Assembly: GCA_037013495.1 (NCBI GenBank)
Contig: CM072805.1
Span: 22,346,669-22,410,668 of the forward strand
Length of the DNA: 64,000 nt
From: Hippophae tibetana
Lineage: Eukaryota; Streptophyta; Magnoliopsida; Rosales; Elaeagnaceae
Reading direction: 5' to 3'
Shown: one piece after another, positions 34,131 through 46,469 of the stretch
How the letters are laid out: every line of letters starts with the position of its first letter
Numbering within the stretch: the first letter of the stretch is position 1
Translations under genes and position numbers: made by a program
The notes under the pieces: model-generated
Databases searched by the model: none
Seen by the model: only the letters and a program-made list of their open reading frames with translations
Told to the model about the DNA's origin: nothing

Positions 34131-34162
34131 CACCGCAGATGATGAGATCCAACCATAATTAG

Positions 34163-34738
34163 CTTCAAAAAAATGGGTTCCAATATTCTCGGTGACTCTA
34201 ATTTTGTACGCTAGCTTTCTAGTTAGCTTGTAAAGATCAAAACGTTATAAATATTTTTTTATCATTAACTTAACCTTCTTTGAAAATTAATCCGAAATAG
34301 TCTGTCAAACAAAGGAGGCAGAGGTAAAAGATTGAAGAAAAAAAGAAAAGAATGTATTCACAATCACAGGGCAGTGTCCTAGTAATGCCTGAGCTACTAA
34401 TATTGTTATTTAAGTGTAATTAGTAATAATTAAATAATGATATTATTATTATTGATTATGAATATATTAAGAATACAATATATTTTATTTGTATATTCTA
34501 CTTACATTATAATTATAAGATATGATTTTTTTAAATATTTTTTGGTCTTTTCGGAAAATATTTCGAAAATATTGTTAATTTTAAATAGTTATTAACAGTA
34601 ACAAAAAGTTATATATTTAGGAACAGCTACATAGAGAATAATTGCAACCGAAAAAATAACATTCCAAAAGAATCAAAAGCTTCTTTTGTATTAGCGGCTT
34701 CCGGCTTTATAGTCCCATCTATTTCTTTCTTTCGTTAC
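34163..34738. other. AP2-like 3' flank and AT-rich DNA
   Basis: The first 30 bases still read as the C-terminal coding tail of an AP2-like protein after a stop. The rest is AT-rich with no recognised element. Confidence 0.6.
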
Positions 34739-35252
34739 TCTCCCTCTCTCTTTCTGAAAGTAACAATCATAAATGTTAGGTGCAATCATAAATATTAAGT
34801 GCAATCACATTTAACAAATACATATAATATTGATAGACAATTTTGCCTATAAATAAACAATGTTTTTACCTTAGAGATACATCAACACACCAAAACAAGA
34901 AGAGAAGCAAAACAAAGCCAAAAAAACACTTTCCTTTGAAGAAAAATAGTGTTATGTACATGTAAGAAAGTATGATAGAATATCTTAGAAAAATATTTGA
35001 ATATTTTTCTGAGAGGGAAGTGACAAAATAATGAGTTTGGGAAACACTTAATTGTGTGATACTATTTCAGGTTTATCTCAATTTGTTGTATTATCTTTCA
35101 TTTTGTACCCATTAATTTTATTAGTGGAAGAAATATTTTTCGGAGTTTATCCCGTGGACTTAGCCCAAATTAAAGGGTGAGCCACGTTAAATTATCAATG
35201 TTATTATTGTATTCTATTAAATTTATTTTATTTTTACTCGCTATGTCCAACA
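34739..35252 (+). repeat. 5' LTR of the 34.7-39.9 kb copia element
   Basis: The start is assigned by alignment to the other LTR at TCCCTC; the end is CCAACA. Near the start it carries two copies of a TTAGGTGCAATCATAAAT motif, fewer than the partner LTR. Confidence 0.75.
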
Positions 35253-35454
35253 ACTAGTATCAAAGTTGGTTTAGTAAAATTCTTAATATGCTCTGTGGTT
35301 ACAGCATAGACTGATCTGCCATATCAGAAAAGATTTTATTAGGTCTAGGGCGTATTTATTTGCAGAAAAAGAAACACAGTGAGAAAAAAAAATTCAAACT
35401 AAAAGGTAGATATTGAGAAATTTAATTGTAATAATAATTTCTCTTTATGGTAAA

Positions 35455-38400
35455 GGAGGATGAAGGATATTCTCATTTAATAGAAGGTCTATAAGGCATT
35501 GTTGGGAAAAGAAAAGAAGGCAGCAACCGTCACCGAGGAACAGTGGTAAGAAATAAATGAGATTGCAGCTAGTACAATTCGTCTAAATCTCTCAGATTAT
35601 GTCTTGCAAAATATTGAATCAAAAAATTGCAAGACTGCTAAAGAAACATGAGAAACTCTAGAAAACGTGTACATGTCAAAAAACCTTACCAATAAATTTT
35701 ATTTGTGGAAGGAACTATATCAGATGAGGAAGGAAGATAATGTAAGCATGATGTAACATGTTACCGATTTCAATAGCAAGCTTTCTCACTTAGCAAGATT
35801 TAATGCGAGTTTCAGCGATGAAGAGAAAGTCGTGATGTTACTGGCATCACTACCCTCATCATATAATCATATCACAACAACTCTGACTTATGCAAAAGAC
35901 AAGATGGAGGTTGAAGTTGTTGTATAAGTCATGTTGTCATATGAGAAACAAAATAGGGAGAGAGATTCAAAAGGAAAAGCCCTTATCACATAGTCTAAAG
36001 GAAGGAGACTGTACAAAGAAAAAAAACCCAGAAGCAAGAGCAAAGGAAAATCAAACAAATTTGCCAATGTTGAATGCCATCACTGCAAGAGGAAGAGTGA
36101 CATTAAGAAATTTTGCTAGGTGTTCAAGAAGGAACATGAAACAAACAAAGGCAAAGTAATGAAGAAAGACGACATCAGTGATGATGAGCAAACAAATACC
36201 ATAGATGAGTTCAATATCATTTATGATGAAGATTTTGTCAATCTTGCCTCACACAAGACTAGTTAGGTGATTGATAGTGGTGCTATAGTTCATGCTACAT
36301 CGTGTAAAGAGTTTTTCTCATTATACACACATGGAAGTTTTGGTTTTGTTAGAATGGGAAATGAAGGATTGTCAAAGGTTGTAGGCAAAGGAGATGTTTG
36401 CTTGGAAACAGAGAAAAAAACTAGACTATTTCTAAAGGATGTCAGGCATATTTCAAATATGCGCCTGAATTTGATCTATGTGCACAAACTTGCAAATGAA
36501 GGATATTGCAGTTCCTTCATTTATGACAAATAGAAACTTACAAAAGGCTCCTTAGTAGTGGCTAGAGGTTAGAAGCATACAACTTTGTATATAATGCAAG
36601 CGAAGCTCTCCACCGACACAGTAAATTTCATAGAGAAAGACAGTGCATTTGAGTTATGGCATACGAGACTCAGTCATATGGGTGAAAAAGGTTTGACAAG
36701 TCTAGCCAAAAAGAAGATACTTTCTGGAATGGATGAAGTACATTTGGAGAAATGTGTTCCTTGTCTAGTAGGAAAGCAAAACAGGGTTTCTTTCAAGAGT
36801 TCCCCTCCTTCGAGAATGAATAATATTTTAGATATGATTCATTCAGATTTGTGTGGACCAATGCCAAAGTCACTTAGTGGTGCTCAATACTTTGTGACTT
36901 TTATTGATGATCATTCAAGAAAGATGTGGGTATATCTTCTTAAGACAAAGGATCAGGTGTTAGATGTCTTCAAAGAATTTCATGCCTCAGTTGAGAGACA
37001 GACTGGAAAGAAGCTAAAGTGCATCCGGATAGACAATGATGGAGAATACACAGGACCTTTCCATGCTTACTACAAAAAGCATGGTATTTGGCATCAGATG
37101 ACACCTCCCAAGACACTGTAGTTGAATGGCTTAGCTGAGAGGATGAACAGAACTTTGATGGAGAGAGTTAGATGTCTACTCTCACATAAAAAGTTGCCTA
37201 AAACTTTATAGGGTGAAACCATACTCACAGTTGCATATGTGTTGAATCTTTCACCATGTACTCCTCTCAAGATGGATGTTCCAAATAAAGTGTGGTCAGG
37301 AAAGGATGTTTCCTATGATCATCTGCGAGTGTTTGGCTACAAAGCATTTGTCCATATTTCGAAGGATGAGAGATCAAAACTTGATGCCAAAACAAGACAG
37401 TGTATTTTTATTGGCTATGGTCAAGAATAATTTGGTTATAGATTTTACGATTCGGTTGCAAAGAGACTTATCAGGAGCCGTGATGTTATATTTGTTGAAG
37501 ATGAGACCATTGAAGATATTATCAAAATGAAGAAAGATGTTCCTAATTCCAATGGTGACTCATCAAATTTGGAATTAATTCCTCCAACATCAGTGCCAAG
37601 ACAAGTTAGAGATGAAAACCAAATTTATCCACTTAATAAAGATGATGCTCCCATAGAAGTTGGTTCTGAAGATAAGGATGATGATGTTCATTATCCAGTA
37701 CCAACACATGTGGCTTCTCCTATTCTATTGAGAAGAAGTGATAGAGTGAGATGACCCTCTACCTCATATCCTCCAGATAAGTATGTAACTTTCACTGATG
37801 AGGGAGAACCTGAGAGTTATGAAGAATCCATGTATGATGAATCAAAACAAAAATGTATTGAAGCCATGTAAGATGAGATGAAGTCTTTGTATGAGAACAA
37901 AACATTTGAGCTGATGAAGCTACCCAAAAGGAAGAAGGTTTTGATAATAAATGGGTGTTTAGGGTGAAGTACGAAGAACACAGTTCTAGTCCGCGATTCA
38001 AAGCCAAACTGGTTGTCAAGGGATTTAGCCAAAGAAAAGGAGTTGACTTTGATGAGATTTTCTCTCTAGTTGTGAAAATGATATCCATTCGTACTGTGTT
38101 GGGGTTAGTAGCAAGTCTTGACTTGGAGGTTGAGCAAATAGATGTCGAAACTGCCTTCCTACATGGTGACTTGGAAGAAGAGATATACATGGAGCAACCA
38201 GAGGGTTTCAAGAAAAAAGGAAAAGAGTATTATGTTTGAAAATTGAAGAAAAGCATCTACGACTTAAAATAGGCACCGAAACAATGGTACAAGAAGTTTG
38301 AGTCTATTATGGGGGAGTAAGACTACTTCAGACCATTGTGTTATTATGCATAAATTCTCTGAAGATGATTTCATTATTCTTTTGCTCTATGTGGATGATA

Positions 38401-39350
38401 TGTTGATTATTGGCCGGAATATTTCCAGAATTAACAACTTGAAAAAACAATTGAGTTAGTCTTTTGCCATGAAAGACTTGGGGCCAGCAAAGCAAATTAT
38501 TGGCATGAGTATTATTAGAGATAGAGGCGCCAAGAAATTATGGTTGTCATAGGAGAAGTATATTGAGAAAGTACTTCAAAGATTTCATATGGATAAGGCT
38601 AAAGCAATTAGTTGTCCTCTTGCTAATCATTTTAAGCTAAGTTCTAAGCAGAGCCCCTCTACAAACAAAGAAAAGGAAGAGATGGAAGAGGTTCTATATG
38701 CTTCAGCACTAAGAAGTCTGATGTATGCCATGGTTTGTACACGGCCAGATATCGCTCATATAGTTGGGATTATGAGTAGATTCCTTTCAAATCTTGGAAA
38801 GGAACATTGGGCTGCAGTGAAATGTATTTTCAGGTATCTTCGAGGTTCTTCCAAAATATGACTATATTTTGGAAATGAAAAACCTGTGTTAGTTGGATAC
38901 ACAGATGCAGATATGGCTAGTGATGTGGATTCCAGAAAATCCACTTCAGGTTACCTGATTACATTTGAAAGGGGAGTTGTGTCATGGAAATCAAAGTTAC
39001 AAAATTGTGTTGCACTGTCCACTATAGAAGCATAGTTTATAGCATCAATGGAAGCGTGTAAAGATTTGCTATGGATGAAAAAGTTCTTGAAAGAACTTGG
39101 GTTGTTACAAGACAATTACTAGTTATTTTGTGATAGTCAGAGTATTATCCATCTTGGAAAGAATTCCTCCTTTCATTCGAGATCAAAACATATTTATATG
39201 AGATATCACAAGATTAGGGATGTAATGGAGAAAAAGTTATTACAGCTTGAGAAGATCTATACAGAAGAAAATGGATCAGACATGTTGACGAAATTCTCCC
39301 AAGACATAATTTTGAATACTGTTGTTTAGCTGCTGGATTGGTGGAGCCCT
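35455..39350 (+). pseudogene. Decayed copia gag-pol
   Basis: Gag contains SDEEKVVMLLASLPSSYNHI (about 35,815) and a damaged zinc knuckle CHHCKRKSDIKKFC (about 36,085). Protease: VIDSGAIVHATS (36,270). Integrase zinc part: LWHTRLSHMGEKG and KCVPCLVGK (36,655-36,770). Integrase core: FIDDHSR, IRIDNDGEY and LAERMNR. A stop replaces Q before LNGLAER at 37,121. Reverse transcriptase: FKAKLVVKGFSQRKGVDFDE, then IDVETAFLHGDLEEEIYMEQ (38,000-38,210), with LLYVDDMLII at about 38,380. RNase H: near 38,890 (YTDADMASDVDSRKSTSGY). Frequent TAG/TAA codons show long inactivity. Confidence 0.88.
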
Positions 39351-39378
39351 TTATGTAGTCAGAAGGGGGAGATTTATA

Positions 39379-39923
39379 TGTCCCTCCTACATGAAAGAGG
39401 AATAAAATAAAAAATGTTAGGTGCAACCACAAATGTTAGGTGCAATCACATTTGGTAGGTGCAACCATAAATGTTAGGTGCAACTATATTTGAAAAATGT
39501 ATCTAATATTGATAGGTAATTTTGCCTATAAATTGGCAATGTCTTTACCTTAGAGATACATCAACACACCAAAACAAAAAGAGAAGCAAAGTAAAGCCAA
39601 ATGAACACTTTCCTTTGAAGAAAAATTGTGTTGTGTGTAAGAAAGTGGGAGAGAATATTTTAGAAAAATATTGGGATATTTTTCTAAGAAGGAAGTGACA
39701 AAATAATGAGTTTGGAAAACACTTGTGTGACACTATTTTGAGTTTATCTCAATTTCGTGTATTGACTCTCACTTTGTACTCATTACTTTTATTAGTGGAA
39801 GAAATATTTTTTGGAGTTTGTCTCGTGGACTTAGCCTAAATTGAAAGGTGAATCGCGTTAAATTGACGGTATCATTATTTTACTCTGTTGAATTTATTTT
39901 ATTTTTATCTGTTGTACCCAACA
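39379..39923 (+). repeat. 3' LTR of the 34.7-39.9 kb copia element
   Basis: It begins TGTCCCTCCTACATG and ends GTACCCAACA. Near the start it has several tandem-like copies of GTTAGGTGCAA(C/T)CA, one or two more than the 5' LTR. Confidence 0.8.
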
Positions 39924-40136
39924 ATTGAAATAACAACTCAAACTTTGCTAAGATGTGCGAAGTTGTTCATTTGTTATTTTTATTAGTATTATTCTAACTC
40001 ATGTACTTTGGGTTTGCGTAGCTCTTGTGTGTGTCTAGTCTTTCACAATCACTTAAAGTTTTTATATTTTAAATTTGTTTCTTACGAAGGGCTGAAGTAA
40101 TTTCTACATTTGAAGATGATATTTTGATTGTCCACA
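39924..40136. other. Short unassigned spacer
   Basis: Between two unrelated copia LTRs; nothing was recognised. Confidence 0.5.
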
Positions 40137-40345
40137 GTACGCAGAAACATATTGACAAGAGAAAAAGAGAACAAGAAAGTCGATACAGAGATGATAGAAA
40201 AACTGATATGATTCTTATTATTAGATGGCTGTACATATATGTATATATATATAGTAGAATCGGTTAATTCTCTACCAATAGAATAATTACACATGTACAG
40301 TCTATAAACTACTACCGAACTAATTCATTACAATAATACATTTCA
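40137..40345 (-). repeat. 3' LTR of the torn copia element
   Basis: In plus orientation it runs from GTACGCAGAAACATATTG to ATACATTTCA; the purine tract lies at 40346-40358 on the minus strand. Confidence 0.7.
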
Positions 40346-40390
40346 TACTTCCCCTCAAATTTATGGTGGGTTAAGCATCATGAGTTTGTT

Positions 40391-40590
40391 TCTTAATTCC
40401 ACAAAACGATATCTAGACAAAGGTTAAGAAAATAAATATGCTGGCTGATCATTAGTACTACAATACTCGATAACAAACTCTTTCTTCAATTCTTAATTCC
40501 ACAAAACGATGTCTAGGCAAAAGTTAACAAAATAAATATGCTAGCTGATCATTAGTACTACAATACTCAATAACAAACTCTTTCTTCAAC
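40391..40590. repeat. 100-bp tandem duplication in copia RNase H region
   Basis: Two adjacent 100-base copies begin TCTTAATTCCACAAAACGAT and end AACTCTTTCTTCAA(T/C), differing at only a handful of bases. Confidence 0.9.
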
Positions 40591-40666
40591 ACTTGTTTAT
40601 GAATAAAATTAATGTCAATCTCTTGGTCCTTAGATGTATAATAGGATTTTGTGCTATACACTTAGC

Positions 40667-41493
40667 ACTAATATTATTCAAACTCGACTGAAGATCCAGC
40701 ATCAACTTTTTGTCTAGTGGAGGGCCATGAGATCAGATTATCTCCAAAGAAAACACAAAATGCACTAACATTATGTCTATCATCTGTGCAAGCAGTCCAA
40801 TCTGCATCCAAAAAACCCACCAAAACAAGATGAGAAGATTTCATCATATATAACCTGAGGTCACTAGTGCCCTACAAATACCGCAACACCTTCTTTAATG
40901 CTTGGAAATGAATTATGGTAGGAGTTGAGAAAAATTGACACAATCTGCTTACTGAAAAAACAAGTTTAGGTTGTACTAGATAACAATACTATAACCCACC
41001 AACCAAACTTCTATTTTCTATAGCATCACTATCATCCAAAGGATCACCTTCAGTTTTGGACATACTCCCCTGACTCGGTAGGGGTGGCAAAACGCTTTGA
41101 TTGAGACAAACTAGTTTTATCTAAAAACTAAAGTATGTACTTCTTATGTGCAAGATAAAGATCAGTAGAACACAAACCTTAATGCCTAAAAAATAGTACA
41201 AAGCACCTAAATCCTTTAAATGAAAAATAGGATCCAGTTGATGAACAAATGCTTGCAAATTTAGATGAATTAGATCTAGTCAATACGATATCATCAATGT
41301 TTACCAGTAACAAGATAACATCAGCACCTTCCTTCTTGACAAACAAACTTCTATCAAAAATAGCATTTGGAAAACCCCAAGACAGCAAACATAAGCTGAG
41401 TTTATGTTACCAGGCACGAAGTTCTTGCTTAAAACCATATAAGAATTTTTTTTCAACTTACAAACATGATGAGGCCGAGAAGGATCAATAAAG
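40667..41493 (-). repeat. Copia segment duplicated at 46,470-47,291 (copy A)
   Basis: About 827 bases of the copia RT/RNase H region align over their full length with 46,470-47,291. Shared strings include GAGATCA(G/T)ATTATCTCCAAA and CTACAAATACC(G/A)CAACACC. The right edge meets a truncated gypsy LTR. Confidence 0.85.
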
Positions 41494-42324
41494 CAGCGTC
41501 GCCAGGGAGAGAAAAAAAAAGAACAACGACGCAAGTTGAAGCAAAAAACAGAAGATTAGAGCGCAACAAGGAAACGCGAAAGTAGATTCTTTTTGCAATT
41601 CATTTTCCTTTCAATTCTTCTTAGAAAAATTATGGTCAATTCGTTTATTTGAAATTTAAATTTTAGCATGAACTAATTTTTCTTTATTCTACGAAAAAGA
41701 TGCAATCTAATTCCAAACTATGATTGATTTTCTATATTAATTTGAATTTTTTTTTTCATGTTTGTCTAATTTATTCTGAGTTTATTATTTGTAATTAACT
41801 GACCATTAATTAGATAATTTTAATTTTATGATTTACTATCGAAAGAAGGAATTATAGGATAGATCTTGAATATTTCGACGTAGATAAATATAGAGATTGA
41901 AAGATTTGTATAAACCTGTTTAGTTTTAAAATCATTGGTCTAATGCTTTATTGCTTTATTAAATTACATACTCTTATGTAAATTAATGAACAAGAATATT
42001 TCCAATTGACTGTCGTAAGAGGATTTGGATGTTTTTTTTGGAGATTGCTAACCAATAAAGAGAATTAAACTCAATTAACTAGATGAGTAAAGCATAACGA
42101 GAGATTAGGTGAAATCGATTTCCTAGAAGTTTTCTTCTCATTAATTTGATTTTCGAACAACTTATTTCTTTTCTTTTGCGTATTTTCTTTGAATTCCAAT
42201 TCCAACAACTTTAGTGATTTCTCTAGATAAAATTAAGATTAGCATAATTTTGGTATTTGTCAAAAGTAAGTTACCAATCCCTGAGGACAATACTCTTCTT
42301 ATCACTTACAATTTTGCATCGATC
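41494..42324 (+). repeat. Left LTR of the Athila-like element (5'-truncated)
   Basis: It starts inside the LTR at GGGAGAGAAAAAAAAAG, matching about 45,885 in the other LTR, and ends GCATCGATCA. The two share GCAATTCATTTTCCTTTCAATTC-type sequence and CACTATCGAAAGAAGGAA, or CTATCGAAAGAAGGAA in the left copy. Confidence 0.8.
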
Positions 42325-42429
42325 AAGTTTTTGGCGTCGTTGTCGGACATCGATTTCTTCTTATTTTTGCCAATATAGATACAAAGTACTCTTGATTTTA
42401 ATTTAGAGTTATATTTTATTTTATTTCAT

Positions 42430-42449
42430 TTATATATATATATATATAT
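42430..42449. repeat. AT microsatellite
   Basis: A TA dinucleotide run of about 20 bases in the leader between the primer site and gag. Confidence 0.9.
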
Positions 42450-42564
42450 TTCTCTAGGTTTTTTTTTACGTTGGATTCGTCGTACTAGAACTTGAAACAT
42501 TATTTCTTTTGATCCAGAGATTGAGAGAACCTTTAGATCATGAAGAAAGAAGAAATTACTAACC

Positions 42565-43080
42565 ATGGCTGAAGGAGAACAGAATGTACAACCAAGCACC
42601 TTGAAAGATTATGTAAGACCGATTGTGAATGACAATTACTCAGGTGGAAAATGCCAAATTATTAATGTCAATAACTTTGAGCTCAAACCGGCGTTGATAA
42701 ATATGGTGCAACAAGCCCAATTTAGTGGATCACCACTTAATAATCCCAATATTCATTTGGCGATGTTTTTGGAGATTTGTGAAATTGTAAAGATGAATGG
42801 TGTTATTGAAGACCCCATTAGATTGAGATTGTTTCCTTTTTCATTGAGGGACAAGGATAGAGGTTTGTTACAATCTCTATAATCAAGAAGCATTACTAGT
42901 TGGCAGGATATGGCAGAAAAATTTATTGCTAAATTATTTCTACCTACAAAAATAGCCCAACTTAGGAGTGAGACTGGTCAATTTAGGCAAACTAATTTTG
43001 AGACACTCTATGAAGCATGTGAAATGGCATCAAACAACTATCAATGATCAACTGAAAGATCTATGGATAAGAAATTTATT
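42565..43080 (+). pseudogene. Athila-like gag
   Basis: The frame starts at ATG 42565. It reads NNFELKPALINMVQQAQFSG, then HLAMFLEICEIVKMNGV and IRLRLFPFSLRDKDRG, the signature of Athila-type gag. A TAA at about 42,880 replaces part of the LQSLP region, after which it resumes (SWQDMAEKFIAKLFLPTKIA) to another stop. In a live element this would be the particle protein. Confidence 0.88.
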
Positions 43081-43369
43081 GAGATTCATGATTTAGAACC
43101 ATTCAGCTAAAGTAGCTTCTCTATCTCATCAGATTTCAGCCTTGACAACCAAAAGAATACTACAAGTATGATAGTTCCGATGAATGAAACAAGTCAAGAA
43201 CATGTTTAATACATCAACAATCGAAACTACAATTATCATGGTAAACTTATGCCAAATTATTACTATCCAGGGCATCATAATCATGAGAATTTTTCCTATG
43301 GAAACACAAAGTTGAAATTTTAAATTGAGAAATCAAGAATACCCTTGAAAAGATGGTCAAAACCAATAG

Positions 43370-43810
43370 AAAATATTGAGTAAAGAAGCTTGATGATGCT
43401 TTGTGGGCATACCGTACAACTTTTAAAACACCTATTGGGATGTCTCCTTATCTATTAGTGTTTGGAAAAGCATGTCATCTCTCTGTTGAGTTGGAACATA
43501 AAGCTTATTGAGCTATAAATAAGTTTAATTTTGATTTGAAGGCAGCAAGGGAAGACGATTTCTTCAATTGAATGAGATTGATGAGTTATGGAATGATGCT
43601 TATGAAAATGCAAATATCTACAAAAAATGGACAAATAAGTGGCATGACAAACATATTCTTAGGCTTGAGTAGTATTTTTTTTTCAATTCACGATTAAAAC
43701 TCTTCCTGGGTAATTTAAGAGTAAGATGGATAGGTTTTTATACAATTGACAAAGTTTCCTCTTTTGGAGAAATAGACTTGAAGGACACGGTAGGGCATAT
43801 ATTCAGAGTA
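43370..43810 (+). pseudogene. Athila-like integrase C-terminal remnant
   Basis: [20 protein letters not shown] and [20 protein letters not shown] match the end of gypsy integrase. It follows the gag remnant by less than 300 bases, so about 3 kb of protease-polymerase-integrase has been deleted. Stops and a frame change follow. Confidence 0.85.
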
Positions 43811-45475
43811 AACTGTCAAAGATTGAAGCACTATTATGGAGAAAAATGGAGAGGAATTGTGCATTTACTCCTCTTCGAAATCTTAATTGAAGAAGATTGA
43901 AAAGCTCGCTATAGACTATAAAACAAGCGTTTTGAAGAGGTAGCCCATAAAACCTTCTTTTGTTCTTATATTTTATTATTATCTATTTGAATCATTAGGA
44001 TTTTGATGCTCGTTTATTTTCCAGGAATAAAGAGATAAAATTACAAACTAATACGGATCCACCATAAAACCAGGGAAGTTTCTTTCATTTCTTCAATTTG
44101 TCTCATTTTTGAATTACAATGAGAACATTGTTTGGTTTAAGTTTGGGGTGTAGACTCTTATAGTCTTGAGTTGTTGGAGTCTCTTATCAAGCATGTATTT
44201 TAGTATAATTGAATTCGTTATGACTCTAAAATTTGTGATTAAGGATGGTTTTAAAAAAGGTTTTTCAAAATATGTTATTATGTTAGTCAGAGTTTTATAG
44301 GTACTTGGATTTAAATCTTTGTCCTTGAAAATAATTGAGCACATAATATTTTTTTTCTATGCTCCATTTTTCTATTAAAAGAATGAGTTGAATTAACTAG
44401 ATTAGAAAAGTTCAATTTTGTTTGCTGTAGAATTCGTTGATGGATCCTTGAGGCAAAATCCTAGTTAATACCAAATATTAGAGAAATGATCTAGGAATTT
44501 TTTTGGCACAACCAAAAATCTTTCCTAGCCATCCTAATTATCATGCCATCATTGCATGGTATATTCCCATATTCAACCCCTTTGAGCCTTATTTTACATA
44601 AAATTTTATTTGTTATTTTAACTACATAAACCATTCTCATTCTAAGCCAAAAAAAACCATGAAATTACCTTAAATTTTGACAAAGTACTTTGGTGAAAAC
44701 TTGCATTTAAAAAGAAACTTAGTTCAAATTAAATAATCCATTATGTTTGTTCTATTTGATCAAAGTGTGAAAAAAGAAAAAGCAAAGAAAGTGAAAGGCA
44801 AAAATAAAAAAAAAGGTTAAAGTGGTTGTAAATGAGAAAAGACTATGAGTATCAAGGGAACCACAACAAAAAAAGAGCACAACACTTATTGAGTATAACA
44901 ACAATATTGTCATCAGTATGAGGATTTTGTCAAGAAATAGCTTTGGTGTGAATCTTATGGATATTCTTTTAATTGTTTTTTTCTACAAAGTATTTTTTCA
45001 TTGATTTTTTATATACATTTCTTTCTTAGCCCCCACCCTCTGGCATATCATTACAATTTTGATTAAAGACCTTTTGATCTCTGATTTTGGTATTTGATTA
45101 CAATAGTGGAGAGGATTTAAAAAAATTGGACTTATAGAGTTAAATTTTGAGAGAATTCTTCTGATTTCAATTGTTCTACTTTTATCTGAATTTGCTAATG
45201 GTTTGGAGTTAAATTGATTATTTCACATATACACTCAAGAACTTAGCTTTAGGTTGAAGTAAATGCTTAACTTTTGCTTGACAAATTACTAATTTTTTTA
45301 TTGATTTTCTTGTTATCTTCGATGTAAAAAGAGTAAGTTATTATGAAATCTAAATTCAGATCATGGCTTAGTGAGTGATGGTAGTTCTATGTGTGGGCTA
45401 GTTGATATTGTCTATATGTGTCTTTTATTTTATTTTTGTTTGAGGACAAACAAAGTTCTAAGTTTAGGGGGTGTT
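43811..45475 (+). other. Non-coding 3' interior of the Athila-like element
   Basis: The AT-rich interior ends with the pattern TTTGAGGACAAACAAAGTTC before the purine tract and right LTR, which is common in Athila/Tat-type elements. No envelope-like frame was seen. Confidence 0.6.
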
Positions 45476-46469
45476 TGATGACTTACATAATCTAACATAA
45501 TTAATCACTTTTCAACTTTAAACTTTAGTCTAATTTTATTTATTTTAATTGATTTTAGACTTCATTATTATTATTTAAATTTTGTTGTAGATTTGAAGAA
45601 AATGAAGATCTAACATTTTAAAAACATATCATTTAAGGACTCTCAAATTTAAATGAAAATTTATTGATATCAAATTTAAATTAAGATAAGTAAAAAACAA
45701 GTGAAAGTTTCACGTTAATACATATATAAATTAAGATAAGTAAAAAACCAAAGTTTCACACGGTTATATATATATATATATATAAATCAAAAGAGAGCAA
45801 GGAAAAGGAAGTGAAAAAAATAGAGAATAGAGAAAATGGTGCTGGACAGGGGAAAGAAAAAAGAAAAAAGCAGCATAGCCATGGAGAAAAAAACAAAGAA
45901 CAATGATGCAAGTAGAGGTAGAAAACAGAAGATTAAAGTGCAATAGGGAAGCGTGAAACATATTCTTTTTGGGATTAATTTTCCTTTCAATTCATCAAAA
46001 AAAATTTATTGTGAATTTGTTTATGTTAAATTTAATTTTTAGCATGGTGTAATTTTTCTTTATTCTAAAAAAAAGATGTAATCTAATTCCAAAATATGCT
46101 TGATTTTCTATGTTAATTTGAATTATTTCTCTTCATTTTTATCTGATTTATTCTGTGTTTATTGTTTTTAATTAACTAGATATTAATTAGATGATTTTAA
46201 TATTGTGATTCACTATCGAAAGAAGGAAGTATATGATAGATTTGGAATATTTCAGCGTAGATAAATATAGAGATCAAAAGACTTGTATGAACCTATGTAG
46301 TTTTAAAATCATTAGTCTTAATACTTTCTTGTTTTATTAAATTGCATACTCTTATGTAAATTAATGAACAAAAATATTTTCAATTAATTGTTGAACGAGG
46401 CTTTTGAATATTTTTTGAAGATTTCTAACAAATAGAGAGAATTAAATTAAATTAGCTAGATGAGTGAAG
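45476..46469 (+). repeat. Right LTR of the Athila-like element (3'-truncated)
   Basis: It starts TGATGACTTACATAATC and stops near ATGAGTGAAG, where copia sequence begins. It contains a TA run at 45,766-45,784. Confidence 0.8.

Larger units (their letters stand above)
26689..34162 (+). pseudogene. APETALA2/TOE-like gene, 3' part, broken by two LTR elements
   Basis: The exon at about 26,689-26,763 encodes [18 protein letters not shown], the end of a second AP2 DNA-binding domain, with an AG acceptor before it. The coding sequence then breaks at a non-autonomous LTR element and resumes at 29,723-29,741 (YELNSN, donor GTAGGT). The next exon, 29,879-30,008, has DHNLDFEFGQ, a drifted EAR-type DLNLG motif, an in-frame TAG and a frameshift. 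It is cut by the element at 30,009-33,565 and continues at 33,566-33,608 with another stop. Exons at 33,705-about 33,930 and about 34,013-34,162 follow. The last encodes VASSGFPPQ over a miR172-type site and ends at a TAG where related proteins have NWLQKNGF; LQKNGFQYSR is still readable after the stop. No first AP2 domain was found upstream. EuAP2 proteins repress flowering and specify floral organs; this copy is inferred to be non-functional. Confidence 0.8.
34739..39923 (+). mobile_element. Ty1/copia retrotransposon with ~0.5-kb LTRs
   Basis: LTRs at about 34739-35252 and 39379-39923 share several blocks (GCCTATAAAT, CCTTAGAGATACATCAACAC, GAAAGTG, TTTATTTTATTTTTA) and both end CCAACA/CCCAACA. 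A primer-like site CTAGTATCAAAGTTGG follows the first, and AGAAGGGGGAGA precedes the second. Gag, protease, integrase, RT and RNase H remnants occur in copia order. No target duplication could be matched. Many stops are present. Confidence 0.88.
41494..46469 (+). mobile_element. Athila-like Ty3/gypsy element, internally deleted, LTRs truncated
   Basis: The left LTR (41494-42324) lacks its first about 410 bases, and the right LTR (45476-46469) lacks its last about 240. A damaged tRNA-Asp-type primer site (TTTTTGGCGTCGTTGTCGG, about 42,327) follows the left LTR; AGTTTAGGGGGTG precedes the right. Gag and an integrase C-terminal scrap remain, while protease, RT and RNase H are missing. It is flanked on both sides by the same copia segment. 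Confidence 0.82.
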
